Source: a virus | Reading direction: 5' to 3' (one strand) | DNA: 40,235 bases | IMG/VR virus record: IMGVR_UViG_3300020450_001188 | Span: 1-40,235 of that record | Shown: piece after piece, positions 7,803-16,723 of the stretch | How the letters are laid out: the number at the start of each line of letters is the position of its first letter | Numbering within the stretch: position 1 is the first letter of the stretch | Notes under the pieces: generated by a model | Told to the model about the DNA's origin: nothing | What the model saw: only the letters and a program-made list of their open reading frames with translations | The model's database searches: none | Position numbers and translations under genes: made by a program

Positions 7803-8343
7803 GATTGCTATTACAGGACACACCAGCGGAGTAGGTAAACATCTATTTGAAAAAGCAGGATACAAAGGATATAGTTTAAGCACAGGCTTTGATCTAAACA
7901 CTGCTGAAGGTCTTGATAGAATGATCACAGATGCGGCAGACGTAGATGTGCTGATTAATAATGCAGAAGACGGTACAAATTTAAAAACAAAAGTAATGAA
8001 ATACGTTTGGGAAAAATGGCGTTGGGAAGATAAAATTTTAATCAATATGGGTTCATATAAAACAATGCAGGCAGAAGTAATGCCCGGCATAAAAGAGTCA
8101 GAAGGTTACAAACAAACAATAGAACAACAAGAGTATTGGAACCAAATAGCACCTTTGGAAAGTAAACTTGCAGTAGGACTTATTGAGTTAGGCCCAATAG
8201 GAACACAAAGAACAATAGACAAAGGTATAAAAACTTTTACAAGTGTAGAGGACGTAAGTAAGACTATATTAGACATGGCCGATAGTCTTACACGTAACCA
8301 ACGTATGGTAACACAGATACTTTGTAAGGGTTTTTTCAAATAG
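7795..8343 (+). CDS. SDR-fold protein with degenerate active site
   Basis: This 182-residue Rossmann protein of the short-chain dehydrogenase/reductase type has the nucleotide-binding TGHTSGVGK at residues 7-15 and the structural LINNAE at about 53-58, both SDR hallmarks. The catalytic YxxxK is not in its usual form: the expected region reads GYKQTIEQQEYW, with no lysine four residues after a tyrosine. It is also shorter than classical SDRs (about 250). It may bind NAD(P) without being a normal dehydrogenase, or use an unusual catalytic set. It sits between a 2OG oxygenase gene (8-base overlap) and a radical SAM gene (1-base gap). The similar protein at 9832-10389 keeps YxxxK. Confidence 0.76.
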   Translation: MLKIAITGHTSGVGKHLFEKAGYKGYSLSTGFDLNTAEGLDRMITDAADVDVLINNAEDGTNLKTKVMKYVWEKWRWEDKILINMGSYKTMQAEVMPGIKESEGYKQTIEQQEYWNQIAPLESKLAVGLIELGPIGTQRTIDKGIKTFTSVEDVSKTILDMADSLTRNQRMVTQILCKGFFK

Positions 8344-8344
8344 T

Positions 8345-9379
8345 ATGAGATGTAAATATCTAGATCATCAAATTAATGTACGTACTGACGGCCAATATAG
8401 GCTGTGTTGCATGAGCCTTGAGCCAGAGAATGATTACAATGTAAGGACTCATACTCCACAAGAATGGCACGATAGTGAATTCCATAGAAAAACAAGAGAA
8501 CAAATGGAACGAGGAGAATGGCCTGAGGCTTGTATTAGATGTGAACAAATGGAAGACAAAGGACTGACTAGTCAAAGACTTAAATTAAAATCATATGGTC
8601 CTGGATTGTCGCATTTAGATTTAAGGCTAGGAAACAGTTGTAATTTAAAATGTATTAGTTGTTGGCATATGAGTAGTAGCAGTATAGCCGAAGAGGCTAT
8701 TGCTATGCAAAAAGCAGGTGTAACACCTTTGCATGGAATCTTAGATGTACCTAACTTCAATTGGAGTAGTGAAGAAACATTTAATAAATTATTAGAATTA
8801 CCTATCCAGGAAGTATATTTTACTGGTGGTGAACCTATGATGGTAAAACATTTACCTGCGTTCTTAGAAAGACTAGATCCTGATACACAGATTAGATTTA
8901 ATACAAACTGCACAATTTGGAATCCTAAATTAGAAAAATTATTGCGTAAATTTAAAATGGTTATTATGAGTTTAAGTTTAGACGCAACGGATAGACGCAT
9001 AGATTACATTAGACATGGAAGTAAGTGGAAAGAGGTTATTGAACCTAACCTACATAGATATGGTTCGTTTGCAAAGGTTGATATAAGTCCAACTGTAAGT
9101 ATTTTGAATGCATGGTTCTATGACGATATAAAAGAATATGGTGACAAACACGGATACAAAATCTATGAAAACTTACTGATGTTACCGGAATGGTTGCACG
9201 TAAAAAATGCACCTGATAAATTAAAGAAGCAGTTCCAAGGTGTTGCTAAATGGTCTGATACAGAAGCAGACCCAGAAAAAATTGAAGAATTTAAAAGGAA
9301 TATTACAAAATTAGATAGTTGGCGTAAGATGTACATCAAAGATTATTTAGGACCAGTAGCAGAAGCATACGGATTGTAA
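8345..9379 (+). CDS. Radical SAM protein with N-terminal and auxiliary cysteine motifs
   Basis: This 344-residue radical SAM enzyme has its [4Fe-4S] site as C99-NLK-C103-IS-C106. The GGE-type motif appears as YFTGGEPMMV at about residue 159. Extra cysteines precede the core (C3, C21, C22, C63, C66); this arrangement, with a SPASM/twitch-like cysteine set ahead of the barrel, also occurs in the genes at 15428-16723, 12755-13873 and 26628-28001. Radical SAM/SPASM-twitch enzymes often modify peptides or proteins, but others act on small molecules, so the substrate is open. The gene begins 1 base after the SDR-like gene and precedes a kinase-like gene. Confidence 0.9.
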   Translation: MRCKYLDHQINVRTDGQYRLCCMSLEPENDYNVRTHTPQEWHDSEFHRKTREQMERGEWPEACIRCEQMEDKGLTSQRLKLKSYGPGLSHLDLRLGNSCNLKCISCWHMSSSSIAEEAIAMQKAGVTPLHGILDVPNFNWSSEETFNKLLELPIQEVYFTGGEPMMVKHLPAFLERLDPDTQIRFNTNCTIWNPKLEKLLRKFKMVIMSLSLDATDRRIDYIRHGSKWKEVIEPNLHRYGSFAKVDISPTVSILNAWFYDDIKEYGDKHGYKIYENLLMLPEWLHVKNAPDKLKKQFQGVAKWSDTEADPEKIEEFKRNITKLDSWRKMYIKDYLGPVAEAYGL

Positions 9380-9388
9380 TTAGAAGTC

Positions 9389-9835
9389 ATGAAGTTAATT
9401 AAAGAAAATAAACAAAAAAAGAGACAGGTATGGGAGTACGATGATTTTTTTCGTAAGACATGGTTGTTCAATGATGAACGTTGGCTAAAAGAACATTATG
9501 AAATCTTGCATAAAATTGGTCCAGATGGATATCTCAGAGGTTGGGGTAGTAGTAAAGACACAATGTGGATTGATACAAACAAGATAGAAGGCGAATTAGC
9601 AAGTACGTTTGAACATACTCCGGACTTTGTACAAAGAATTGAAAACTTTTGTCTAAATCATTATTTTACAAAAACAAAACCATATGCACACGGCGATTGG
9701 GTTTTAAGTAACATGATTATAAAAGATGATGAAATACATTTAATAGATTGGGACAACTGTGGGATTTATCCTGAACCGCAAATATTACATAAGTTACAAT
9801 TAGATTTAAAATCTGCTTTTGGGGATAAGATATGA
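9389..9835 (+). CDS. Aminoglycoside/choline-kinase-like phosphotransferase lacking the N-lobe
   Basis: This 148-residue protein carries the catalytic loop of APH/choline-kinase-type phosphotransferases: AHGDWVLSNMI with H101, D103 and N108, followed by IHLIDWDNCG with D120 as the metal-binding aspartate. Family members are usually 250-350 residues with an ATP-binding N-lobe. Here only about 95 residues precede the catalytic loop, and no glycine loop or obvious ATP-anchoring lysine is seen. It may be a minimal kinase, a partner of another subunit, or a decayed copy. The start lies 9 bases after the radical SAM stop, and the end overlaps the next gene by ATGA. Confidence 0.78.
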   Translation: MKLIKENKQKKRQVWEYDDFFRKTWLFNDERWLKEHYEILHKIGPDGYLRGWGSSKDTMWIDTNKIEGELASTFEHTPDFVQRIENFCLNHYFTKTKPYAHGDWVLSNMIIKDDEIHLIDWDNCGIYPEPQILHKLQLDLKSAFGDKI

Positions 9836-10389
9836 AAATATTAGTAACAGGTAATCCTAACTTTGGCGTAGCAGAGAGCATAGGAAAAATATATCCTAAT
9901 GCAAAATTTGTTACAAAAAGCGGAGGCTTTGATTTAACTTCGCCTGTTAAACAAAAAGAATTATGTGATATTGCTTTAGACTATGATGTTTTTGTACTTT
10001 GTGCCTACATACCAAACTTTGTACCTAATATCATATTACAAAAAGTTTATGATGCTTGTAAAAATAACAATCACAAAATACATATAATTGTAATAGGCAG
10101 TACAGTTGACAGAGTAAAGGACGGAAGAGTTTGGCACTATGCTACAGAAAAGAAAGCATTAAGAGATTTGTGTAACACTTTGGCAATGCATGGAGTTTGG
10201 AAAACTGGACCTAAGGTTAGTTTAATTAGTTTTGGTACGTTAAGTAATAACCAAGACAAGCACCAAGATAGAAATTGTATGGATATCGACAAAGCAGGAG
10301 AATACATAAAGTGGTTGATTAATCAGCCAAATGATGTTAATATAAATGAAGTAAGTATAGATCCAATGCAAAACAAGGACTGGAAATGA
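9832..10389 (+). CDS. SDR-fold oxidoreductase-like protein
   Basis: This 185-residue Rossmann protein begins MKILVTGNPNFGVAESIG, an SDR-type nucleotide-binding start with a divergent glycine pattern. A beta-strand ending IIVIGSTVD near residue 88 is followed by HYATEKKALRDLCNTLA, where Y and K four residues apart match the catalytic YxxxK. It appears to be a shortened SDR and looks related to the gene at 7795-8343, which has lost that motif. It overlaps the kinase-like gene by four bases upstream and the first propeller gene by four bases downstream. It is likely NAD(P)H-dependent; substrate unknown. Confidence 0.76.
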   Translation: MKILVTGNPNFGVAESIGKIYPNAKFVTKSGGFDLTSPVKQKELCDIALDYDVFVLCAYIPNFVPNIILQKVYDACKNNNHKIHIIVIGSTVDRVKDGRVWHYATEKKALRDLCNTLAMHGVWKTGPKVSLISFGTLSNNQDKHQDRNCMDIDKAGEYIKWLINQPNDVNINEVSIDPMQNKDWK

Positions 10390-11624
10390 CACCACAAGCA
10401 TTTAGTTATCCAACAGTAAGTAATAATGGAAAAATATATATTCCTCCATATGGCTTAGATGAAGTTGTAGACTATATGTTAAAGTTTGATCCTGTGGATA
10501 ACTCTTTTTCAAAAATACAACTACAGGTAAATGCTTTACCAGAAAAATGGCAGTGTGGTATTGCTTATAGAAACAAAGTTTATTTCCTGCCTTACAATGA
10601 AGATAATATTTTAGTAGTTGATACAACAGACGACAGTATAGAATACGTAAATGTAAATCATCCAGGCAAAGGCAAATACATTCAAGCACACATTCATGGT
10701 GACAAATTAATTGCACTACCTTATGGCGAACACGATCCATATGATTATGTTTTAACATTTTATTTTAGAAATAACCTTGCAACATTTCATAAAATTAAAT
10801 TACCAAAGAACGATAGTAAAAAGTGGCATACCACACAAATGGTAGATGGAATAATTTACGGACTTCCAAGAGGAGAAAACTGGGAGGATACTTTTAATTA
10901 TAGAATTAGTTATGATTGTAATAGTGGCGAATACGAAATAGCAGACATGAGTCCTATATGGTTAGATTATAACAACCAACCAATGAACAATAAAAAATAT
11001 ACAACAATGGCAAAAGTTGGAAATAGATTATATGCTCCTCCTTACAGTGAAAACCCAGAGTTTGATATTTTAAGTAAGTTTGTTAATGGTGATTGGTACA
11101 GTGAACGCACTGGAATAAAAGGAACAAGTAGGAAATATTACAGTCATACTGTTGCAAGTAATGGAAAAATATTTTTTCCGCCAGCAGGACATGATGAAGA
11201 CTGGAGTGAAATGTTAGTTATAGATAGTGCTAAAGATGACGGTAGCAGTCAATACTGGCACACTATAGAACTTGGCATAGGAAAAGAAAGCAAAAAATAC
11301 TTTGCAGGTGTAGAAAATAGCCAAGGTAAAATTTATTGGATACCCCGTGGTGGCTGTGTATGTGAACCAGAAGATACTTGGAAAAGCCAAGGAGACCTTA
11401 ATAGCATTTTAGTAATAGATGTTTACACAGAAAAATACTATACAATAGATATAAGTGAACATTTTAAAAAGTTTACCACAATAGAAAAATACAATAGATG
11501 TGTTTTAATAGATGATGTAATATATGCATTTCCATATGGAGAATCTAAAGACTTTCATCAACTGTTAATATTTGACACACTATCTGAAAAGGTATTACAA
11601 ACAATAGATTTAAGAAATGTATAA
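10386..11624 (+). CDS. Beta-propeller-like repeat protein 1
   Basis: This 412-residue protein is built from about eight repeats of roughly 45-60 residues. Each carries a strand ending in a Pro/Gly turn: IYIPPYG, YFLPYNE, IALPYGEHD, YGLPRGE, YAPPYSE, FFPPAGHDE, YWIPRGG and YAFPYGE. The repeats alternate with strands of the type ILVVDTTDD and LLIFDTLSE, the pattern of a Kelch-like beta-propeller. No signal peptide or transmembrane helix is seen, so it acts in the cytoplasm or in the virion. Its role is unknown. Propellers usually bind proteins or glycans, so a substrate-binding or scaffold role for the surrounding enzymes, or a virion-attached binding protein, are both possible. Confidence 0.75.
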   Translation: MTPQAFSYPTVSNNGKIYIPPYGLDEVVDYMLKFDPVDNSFSKIQLQVNALPEKWQCGIAYRNKVYFLPYNEDNILVVDTTDDSIEYVNVNHPGKGKYIQAHIHGDKLIALPYGEHDPYDYVLTFYFRNNLATFHKIKLPKNDSKKWHTTQMVDGIIYGLPRGENWEDTFNYRISYDCNSGEYEIADMSPIWLDYNNQPMNNKKYTTMAKVGNRLYAPPYSENPEFDILSKFVNGDWYSERTGIKGTSRKYYSHTVASNGKIFFPPAGHDEDWSEMLVIDSAKDDGSSQYWHTIELGIGKESKKYFAGVENSQGKIYWIPRGGCVCEPEDTWKSQGDLNSILVIDVYTEKYYTIDISEHFKKFTTIEKYNRCVLIDDVIYAFPYGESKDFHQLLIFDTLSEKVLQTIDLRNV

Positions 11625-12762
11625 AGCATTTGAAGATTATTACAAAGACGAAAGTATTAAACATTTAATCTTACATGATTGGAATGGAACTTTAGTAAGT
11701 CCTCCTTTTGCTACTGAAAAATGCAGAGATTATTCTAGCCTTATGTTTTTAGATAAGGGTAAAATGCATTATATGGATCTAGAACTTCCAGAAGCAACAA
11801 GTAAAACTAATGCACTTGCAAATGTAGGAGAAAGTCTATGGATTGTGCCCTATGCAATTTATGACAAACTTGGGAAGGTTGTTGAAGTTACAAAAAACAA
11901 AATAAATTATTTTCCGCTTGACATTTCGTCCAAAGGACAGTATTATAGTATAGCATCAAATGGTGACTCAGCATTTAGTTTTCCCCTTGGATATACTGAT
12001 GAGAGTCAGGCTCTCTACATTCGAGACGGCCAGGTAAAAATAATAGATCTCGCACAGCGGGGCCTTAAGTTACACATGGGCACCGTTTGGTGTAATGACC
12101 GTTATTTTTCAATGCCACGCGGAGACAACCCAGGATATGATAAACTTCTAAGTTTTGACGGCAATACAATACAAGAGTATGAAGTTCCTTACGTAGACAA
12201 AAACATTACACGTAAGTTTACAGACTGTATTGTTGTAGGCAATAAATTGTTTGCCTTACCATTTGGAGAAACACAAGGCATTAACTCTGTCATAGAGTTT
12301 GATACTGTAACTAACAATTTTAAAGCACACAACCTATCAGGTGTAGACTTTGCTAAAAAATATAATGCAGGGGTTCTACTCAATAAAACCGTCATTGCAC
12401 TACCTTACGGAGATGAACACGTTAATGATAGTAATTTAGCCTTAAAATTTGACACCGAATCTGGGGAGTCAGAACAGTTCAAAATACAACAAAATTTCGG
12501 AGGAAAGTATAGATTTAGAAGTGGAATTAAATATTTTGACGAAGCATACTTCTTTCCATCTGGTACACCTGCTTGTCCTATACTTGTAATTAATGAACAA
12601 GGACAAATAACAAACGAATTACATGAAACTAATGTTTTGTTTGGAAGACCAATAGTGTTTAATGATTATATCCATGTAATAAAAATTGATCTTACTACAA
12701 AGGCACACAAACTTTGTATATACGATCGTAATTTACAAGTTGTAAATGAAAGTGTTATATAA
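11617..12762 (+). CDS. Beta-propeller-like repeat protein 2
   Basis: This is a 381-residue tandem paralogue of the preceding gene, overlapping it by 8 bases. At least six repeat motifs are visible: LWIVPYAIYD, FSFPLGYTDE, FSMPRGDNPG, FALPFGETQG, IALPYGDEH and YFFPSGTPAC. The first 60 residues differ from its partner and include HDWNGTLVSPPF. The final repeat region holds a Pro-Cys-Pro turn. The gene ends the rightward unit, and its stop overlaps the convergent radical SAM gene by 8 bases, so the two transcription units meet with no intergenic room for a terminator. Binding role inferred from fold only. Confidence 0.74.
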   Translation: MYKAFEDYYKDESIKHLILHDWNGTLVSPPFATEKCRDYSSLMFLDKGKMHYMDLELPEATSKTNALANVGESLWIVPYAIYDKLGKVVEVTKNKINYFPLDISSKGQYYSIASNGDSAFSFPLGYTDESQALYIRDGQVKIIDLAQRGLKLHMGTVWCNDRYFSMPRGDNPGYDKLLSFDGNTIQEYEVPYVDKNITRKFTDCIVVGNKLFALPFGETQGINSVIEFDTVTNNFKAHNLSGVDFAKKYNAGVLLNKTVIALPYGDEHVNDSNLALKFDTESGESEQFKIQQNFGGKYRFRSGIKYFDEAYFFPSGTPACPILVINEQGQITNELHETNVLFGRPIVFNDYIHVIKIDLTTKAHKLCIYDRNLQVVNESVI

Positions 12763-13873
12763 ACAAACTATCTAGTTCTGGACAAACTTTTAAAACGTCT
12801 GTGTTTCTAATTTTATCCAAGTCTTTTGTATAGCGGACAAACGTATCAACATTAGATCCATTGTTTGTGTAATTAATATGTGGGAACTTAAAATCAATTT
12901 TATCTAATATATTATTAGGAAGTACACGTGGATTTAGATACCAAGGTGTTGTAACAACGTTTTTAAAATATATGTCCCAATTATCTTTTTTATTTTTATC
13001 AAACCATTGTTTTATTTTTTCAAGATGTGCTATATTATATGCCATTACTGTTACGGCAATAATAATTCTATCAAAATCATACTGTTTTAAATTATCATTT
13101 AGTTGATCAAATGTAAAATTCTTACCACCTCTAATGTATTCATAAAGATTATCAGTTCCTTCTAAACTTACTGTCCATTTGGTATGTCCATAATGTCTAG
13201 CAAGTTCTTGAACTTCTTGGTCAACCATAGTGCCATTAGTAGTCCAATCAAGAGTAATATTTTTTGCTATTCCCAAATCAATAAACTTTTTAAGTATTGT
13301 TTTGTTTGCAGGTTCCATGTAAGGTTCACCGCCCTTAATACTTAGGTACCTTAAATTTTTAAATGGAGTAGGATCTTCAAACAGTCTTTGTATAATTTCT
13401 TCACTTTTATTTGTATAACCAAACTCAGGATGGTCAACTGGACGTTGAAAATCCTTATTCATTTTAGCAAGTTTCAATTCGTCTTTGACCCAAGCACTAG
13501 AACTAATACCATTGCACATACGACATTTCAAATTACAGATATTACTCATATTGAATTCCAAAAACATTATATCATTAAAGGTTTTGGTGTATGAATAATC
13601 CGTGTTTACTAACATTGGATTCAATATGTCTTCAAAAAATTTACGCCTACTGTGACCCACAGAGGCTTCTTTTAAAGCACATGATTCGCACTCGGGCGGT
13701 AAGTGGCCCTGTAAGAAAGATTCACGTGTGTATGACGCTGTAATGCTGTTTAACACGGTGTTTAGAGGTGTTTCTAGCACGTTACCATAACGTTTTCTAT
13801 ATACTCCGTCCGGTACAATATCGCCATTAAAACGCACCAAAATACTATGCCAAGGTGCTAAACATTTTATCAT
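12755..13873 (-). CDS. Radical SAM protein, N-terminal Cys-rich (twitch-type)
   Basis: This 372-residue enzyme binds the catalytic cluster with C113-NLK-C117-RM-C120, followed by the glycine motif SIKGGEPYM at about residue 177. The N-terminal part has CLAPW at residues 4-8, a motif also seen as CPLPW in the gene at 15428-16723, plus ECESC (C62, C65). It is the last gene of the leftward cluster C and overlaps the upstream radical SAM gene by ATGA. Two radical SAM enzymes of different subtype in direct succession suggest sequential reactions on one substrate (inference). Confidence 0.9.
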   Translation of the reverse strand: MIKCLAPWHSILVRFNGDIVPDGVYRKRYGNVLETPLNTVLNSITASYTRESFLQGHLPPECESCALKEASVGHSRRKFFEDILNPMLVNTDYSYTKTFNDIMFLEFNMSNICNLKCRMCNGISSSAWVKDELKLAKMNKDFQRPVDHPEFGYTNKSEEIIQRLFEDPTPFKNLRYLSIKGGEPYMEPANKTILKKFIDLGIAKNITLDWTTNGTMVDQEVQELARHYGHTKWTVSLEGTDNLYEYIRGGKNFTFDQLNDNLKQYDFDRIIIAVTVMAYNIAHLEKIKQWFDKNKKDNWDIYFKNVVTTPWYLNPRVLPNNILDKIDFKFPHINYTNNGSNVDTFVRYTKDLDKIRNTDVLKVCPELDSLFI

Positions 13874-14781
13874 TGTACTAACTCTTTTCTTAGGTAGATA
13901 TCACTCAAGCAACCACAAAGTTTCTTGTTACAGATAACCGTTTTTTGGGGTAGTATGTAATCTTCAAGTGTTCCAATTAATCCGCCCTGCATACATTCTG
14001 CCCTGAAAATTTTGCCCCATTCAATATAAATCATATCAAGGCCTGCCCAACATTTCCAACCCTTGTGTTTATTCAATCCTTCAACAATTAATTCATTAGC
14101 ATTAATTTTTCTTTCATTTAAAAATATGTCGCCTCTATGTAAATGGCTATCATCTAATTTTCTAAAGTACGGCCATTTGTTTATAATTTCTTTTTGCTCT
14201 TTGGTGTACACACTAACTTCGTTTGTAATATTTTCACCACTTGTTTTATCTAATATGACTTTGGGCCAAACTGCTAATCTATCTGTATTATCATATAAAG
14301 TTTTTGCAACTTTTTCTGCTTCTAAAAATCCTTTAGTATCATTAGGCATCATTAAATTCACAGCAATTTGCATTTTTGTATTGTTTGCTATGTCTATAAA
14401 CTTTTGCACGTCTGCATAAGCATGGTGATAACTTATTATCATACCATCTGTGTAAGGGTCTATCTTTTTGTAGTAGTCTACACTTTGACTTCCGTTGGTA
14501 ATAAAACTAAATGTATGCCCTTCTTCCTTAATAAGTTTCGCCATGTCAATGAAACGTTTCCAGAAGGTTGGCTCTCCACCTGTTATTCTATAACAAATTT
14601 CTTTATCTTTTATTTTTAAACTTTTTATAAAGTTTTCTACGATGTCCCATTTAGGTTGTCCACTAGATCCGTTATGCAAAAAGTCTGGACAATAAGTGCA
14701 ACGGTAATTACACTTATTTGACAACGCCCAACTGACTAGAAACCAGTTTTCTTTATCAGGATTTGCATAACTTATATTCAT
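13870..14781 (-). CDS. Radical SAM protein, short N-terminus
   Basis: This 303-residue radical SAM enzyme has C24-NYR-C28-TY-C31 close to the N-terminus and RITGGEPTFW at about residues 65-74. C-terminal cysteines (HKGWKCWAG, AECMQGG, KKLCGC) could hold one auxiliary cluster. The layout resembles that of the gene at 18948-19913, including the preceding FLVSWAL/FSVSWIL segment and the W-C-W/W-N-C-W-S-GY motif, so the two are paralogues. It begins in a TAATG overlap with the 2OG oxygenase gene upstream. Confidence 0.9.
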   Translation of the reverse strand: MNISYANPDKENWFLVSWALSNKCNYRCTYCPDFLHNGSSGQPKWDIVENFIKSLKIKDKEICYRITGGEPTFWKRFIDMAKLIKEEGHTFSFITNGSQSVDYYKKIDPYTDGMIISYHHAYADVQKFIDIANNTKMQIAVNLMMPNDTKGFLEAEKVAKTLYDNTDRLAVWPKVILDKTSGENITNEVSVYTKEQKEIINKWPYFRKLDDSHLHRGDIFLNERKINANELIVEGLNKHKGWKCWAGLDMIYIEWGKIFRAECMQGGLIGTLEDYILPQKTVICNKKLCGCLSDIYLRKELVQ

Positions 14782-15428
14782 TAGTTCATCGTATTTTTTA
14801 TAATCAGATCATGTACCCTATCATTTACTTTAACAGTTAATATTAATGCATATAGTCCATCACTGAAACTAAACACACTGTGATCTAATTGAAAGTTTAC
14901 AAAGTAAAGGTAACCAGGATCTGGATACATAGGTTTTCCATCTAACATATGAACAAAATTCTCTGGCATACACTTTCCAAACACACATAACAATCGCATC
15001 CACTCTGGTCCTACACCAGGAAAGTCTCTATGTGGCGGGAAGAATCCACCTTGATCGACTCTTAGTAAATGCACTCTGCCTATGTCTGGGGCAAAAGCGT
15101 CAACAAGTTTTGCAAGTTCGGGTATTTTATTATACACTTCTGTTGGAGTAGTGAAATTTTCTTCCTTCATCTCAACATCGTGGTACTTTTGCATATAACC
15201 GAAACTGTTCAAATGATAATTGTCCATTACGTCACCACTATGGCTAGTAATAGGTAAACCCCAACGGTTATTATTGGCATCTTTCTTTACATTGTACGGA
15301 CACCAATTATCTTTGAACTGTTCTAACTGTGTTAAAACTTCGTGTTCATTGATTTTCCATTTGAGTTTTATGGTATTACCCATATTGCACAGGGTATTCC
15401 ATATTAAAGCACGTTCAGTTTTCTCCAT
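14781..15428 (-). CDS. 2OG-Fe(II) oxygenase-like protein lacking the usual 2OG arginine
   Basis: This 215-residue cupin-fold protein has H133 and D135 in PPHRDFPG and a distal histidine H183 in LDHSVF, giving a full iron triad. At the position where the paralogues carry the 2OG-binding arginine (NTDRIHL) it reads SDGLYALIL, with no arginine, so co-substrate binding must differ. Other family features remain, such as the PGYLYFVN strand also present as PGYAYLVN in the gene at 3403-4086. It lies between two radical SAM genes, with GGAG about 8 bases ahead of its start and TAATG overlaps at both ends. It could be an oxygenase with a relocated anchor or a non-2OG iron protein. Confidence 0.83.
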   Translation of the reverse strand: MEKTERALIWNTLCNMGNTIKLKWKINEHEVLTQLEQFKDNWCPYNVKKDANNNRWGLPITSHSGDVMDNYHLNSFGYMQKYHDVEMKEENFTTPTEVYNKIPELAKLVDAFAPDIGRVHLLRVDQGGFFPPHRDFPGVGPEWMRLLCVFGKCMPENFVHMLDGKPMYPDPGYLYFVNFQLDHSVFSFSDGLYALILTVKVNDRVHDLIIKNTMN

Positions 15429-16723
15429 TATATATGTTCTCCTAATAATTTAAAGGTTTTTCTAAAATCTAAATCACGTTGCTTATCTGTGATTTCTAAG
15501 TATTCGACTAATGCAGGAACTTTGTTGCTCCAATCCTCCTGCATCATATATTTAACGAGCCCTTCCCATCTTGTTCTGCCCACAGGACTCCTGTCAAATT
15601 CTAAATTAAATTTTTGCCTATCAAGGAAACCGTCAATCCTTTGTTTTACTATTTGTTTTACTTCATTTGGCAACACTCTAACATTTAGATAACTTGGGTA
15701 GTAAACTAAATGTGTTCCTATTATTCCTGCACCATATGGAGGACGGTTAATCTTTTTAAAATTTTGTTCTAATTTCCAATCAGCAAACTCCTGTATATAT
15801 GGTATATTCAAAAGTTGTACCGCAGATGCTATGTTTACAATTACATTTGGTGATGTTTCGTCTAGCAACCTTAAATTAGTTTCTATTTCTTTCCATTTAC
15901 TTGGATATCTAATATATTCATTTTTCTCACCGTACGCATCTATGCTGAAATTAAACTTTATTTCTTTAAACTTTTCCCATAACTTAAACAGTTTCGGAGG
16001 CAGTCTTAATCCGTTGCTGTTATATCTAATGACACAATTTTCAGCATGACCACTGTCTACCATAAACTCTAAAATTTTATAATGCTCAGGAATCATCAAA
16101 GGCTCACCACCTGCAAAATAAAGTTCCTTAATATTTTTTACTTGGCTTTTCATTGTATCAATGAAACTTCCTTTTTGATACCAAGTGTAATCAAAACTAG
16201 GATCCCAACCTTGGTCTTCTCTTACCAGGTTATATTTAGGATATTGTATTTTCCATTCCTTAATCCAACTAGAACTATCATGCGGTGAACACATAATACA
16301 TTTTAGTTGGCAAACATTACCTAAACGTAAATCGAAATATGGTATGTCTACTGGCAAACTTCCGTCATCTGCTGTTTTGCTTACTATCGAAGGTATGTCT
16401 AATCTTTCTGTCCAAACTTTTGTTTCCCATTGACGTTTACTTACAATGCCATTTTGTTCTTCATTAAAGCATTTTCTACAACTTGCAGGAATAATACCTT
16501 CCAACATTTGTAATCTTGTTCTTCTCATGTGGTCACTGTTCCATACTTCTTCTATTGTATGGTCACGCAGATTCATATTGACTCCGTCTTTCTTGACTAG
16601 TCCTACTTCTTTATCATCTTCTAATCCTGCACCACTGGCATTTGCCGTGCAACACACTCTTACGTCACCGTTAGGGCGTGTTGCTAAATGTATCCAGGGT
16701 AATGGGCAAAATGTTTTACTCAT
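15428..16723 (-). CDS. Radical SAM protein, twitch-type, 431 aa
   Basis: This is a radical SAM enzyme with the catalytic motif C138-QLK-C142-IM-C145 and LYFAGGEPLMI at about residues 211-221. The N-terminal region contains CPLPW (C6), VRVCCTA (C24, C25) and ASCRKC (C82, C85), the cysteine pattern shared with the gene at 8345-9379 (RLCCMS, EACIRC). That gene also shares the pre-core DLRLGN segment, so they are paralogues on opposite strands. An insert between the N-terminal cysteines and the core makes this copy about 90 residues longer. It starts inside the end of the zinc-finger gene. The substrate is unknown; a protein or peptide is the usual target for enzymes with SPASM/twitch clusters. 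Confidence 0.91.
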   Translation of the reverse strand: MSKTFCPLPWIHLATRPNGDVRVCCTANASGAGLEDDKEVGLVKKDGVNMNLRDHTIEEVWNSDHMRRTRLQMLEGIIPASCRKCFNEEQNGIVSKRQWETKVWTERLDIPSIVSKTADDGSLPVDIPYFDLRLGNVCQLKCIMCSPHDSSSWIKEWKIQYPKYNLVREDQGWDPSFDYTWYQKGSFIDTMKSQVKNIKELYFAGGEPLMIPEHYKILEFMVDSGHAENCVIRYNSNGLRLPPKLFKLWEKFKEIKFNFSIDAYGEKNEYIRYPSKWKEIETNLRLLDETSPNVIVNIASAVQLLNIPYIQEFADWKLEQNFKKINRPPYGAGIIGTHLVYYPSYLNVRVLPNEVKQIVKQRIDGFLDRQKFNLEFDRSPVGRTRWEGLVKYMMQEDWSNKVPALVEYLEITDKQRDLDFRKTFKLLGEHI

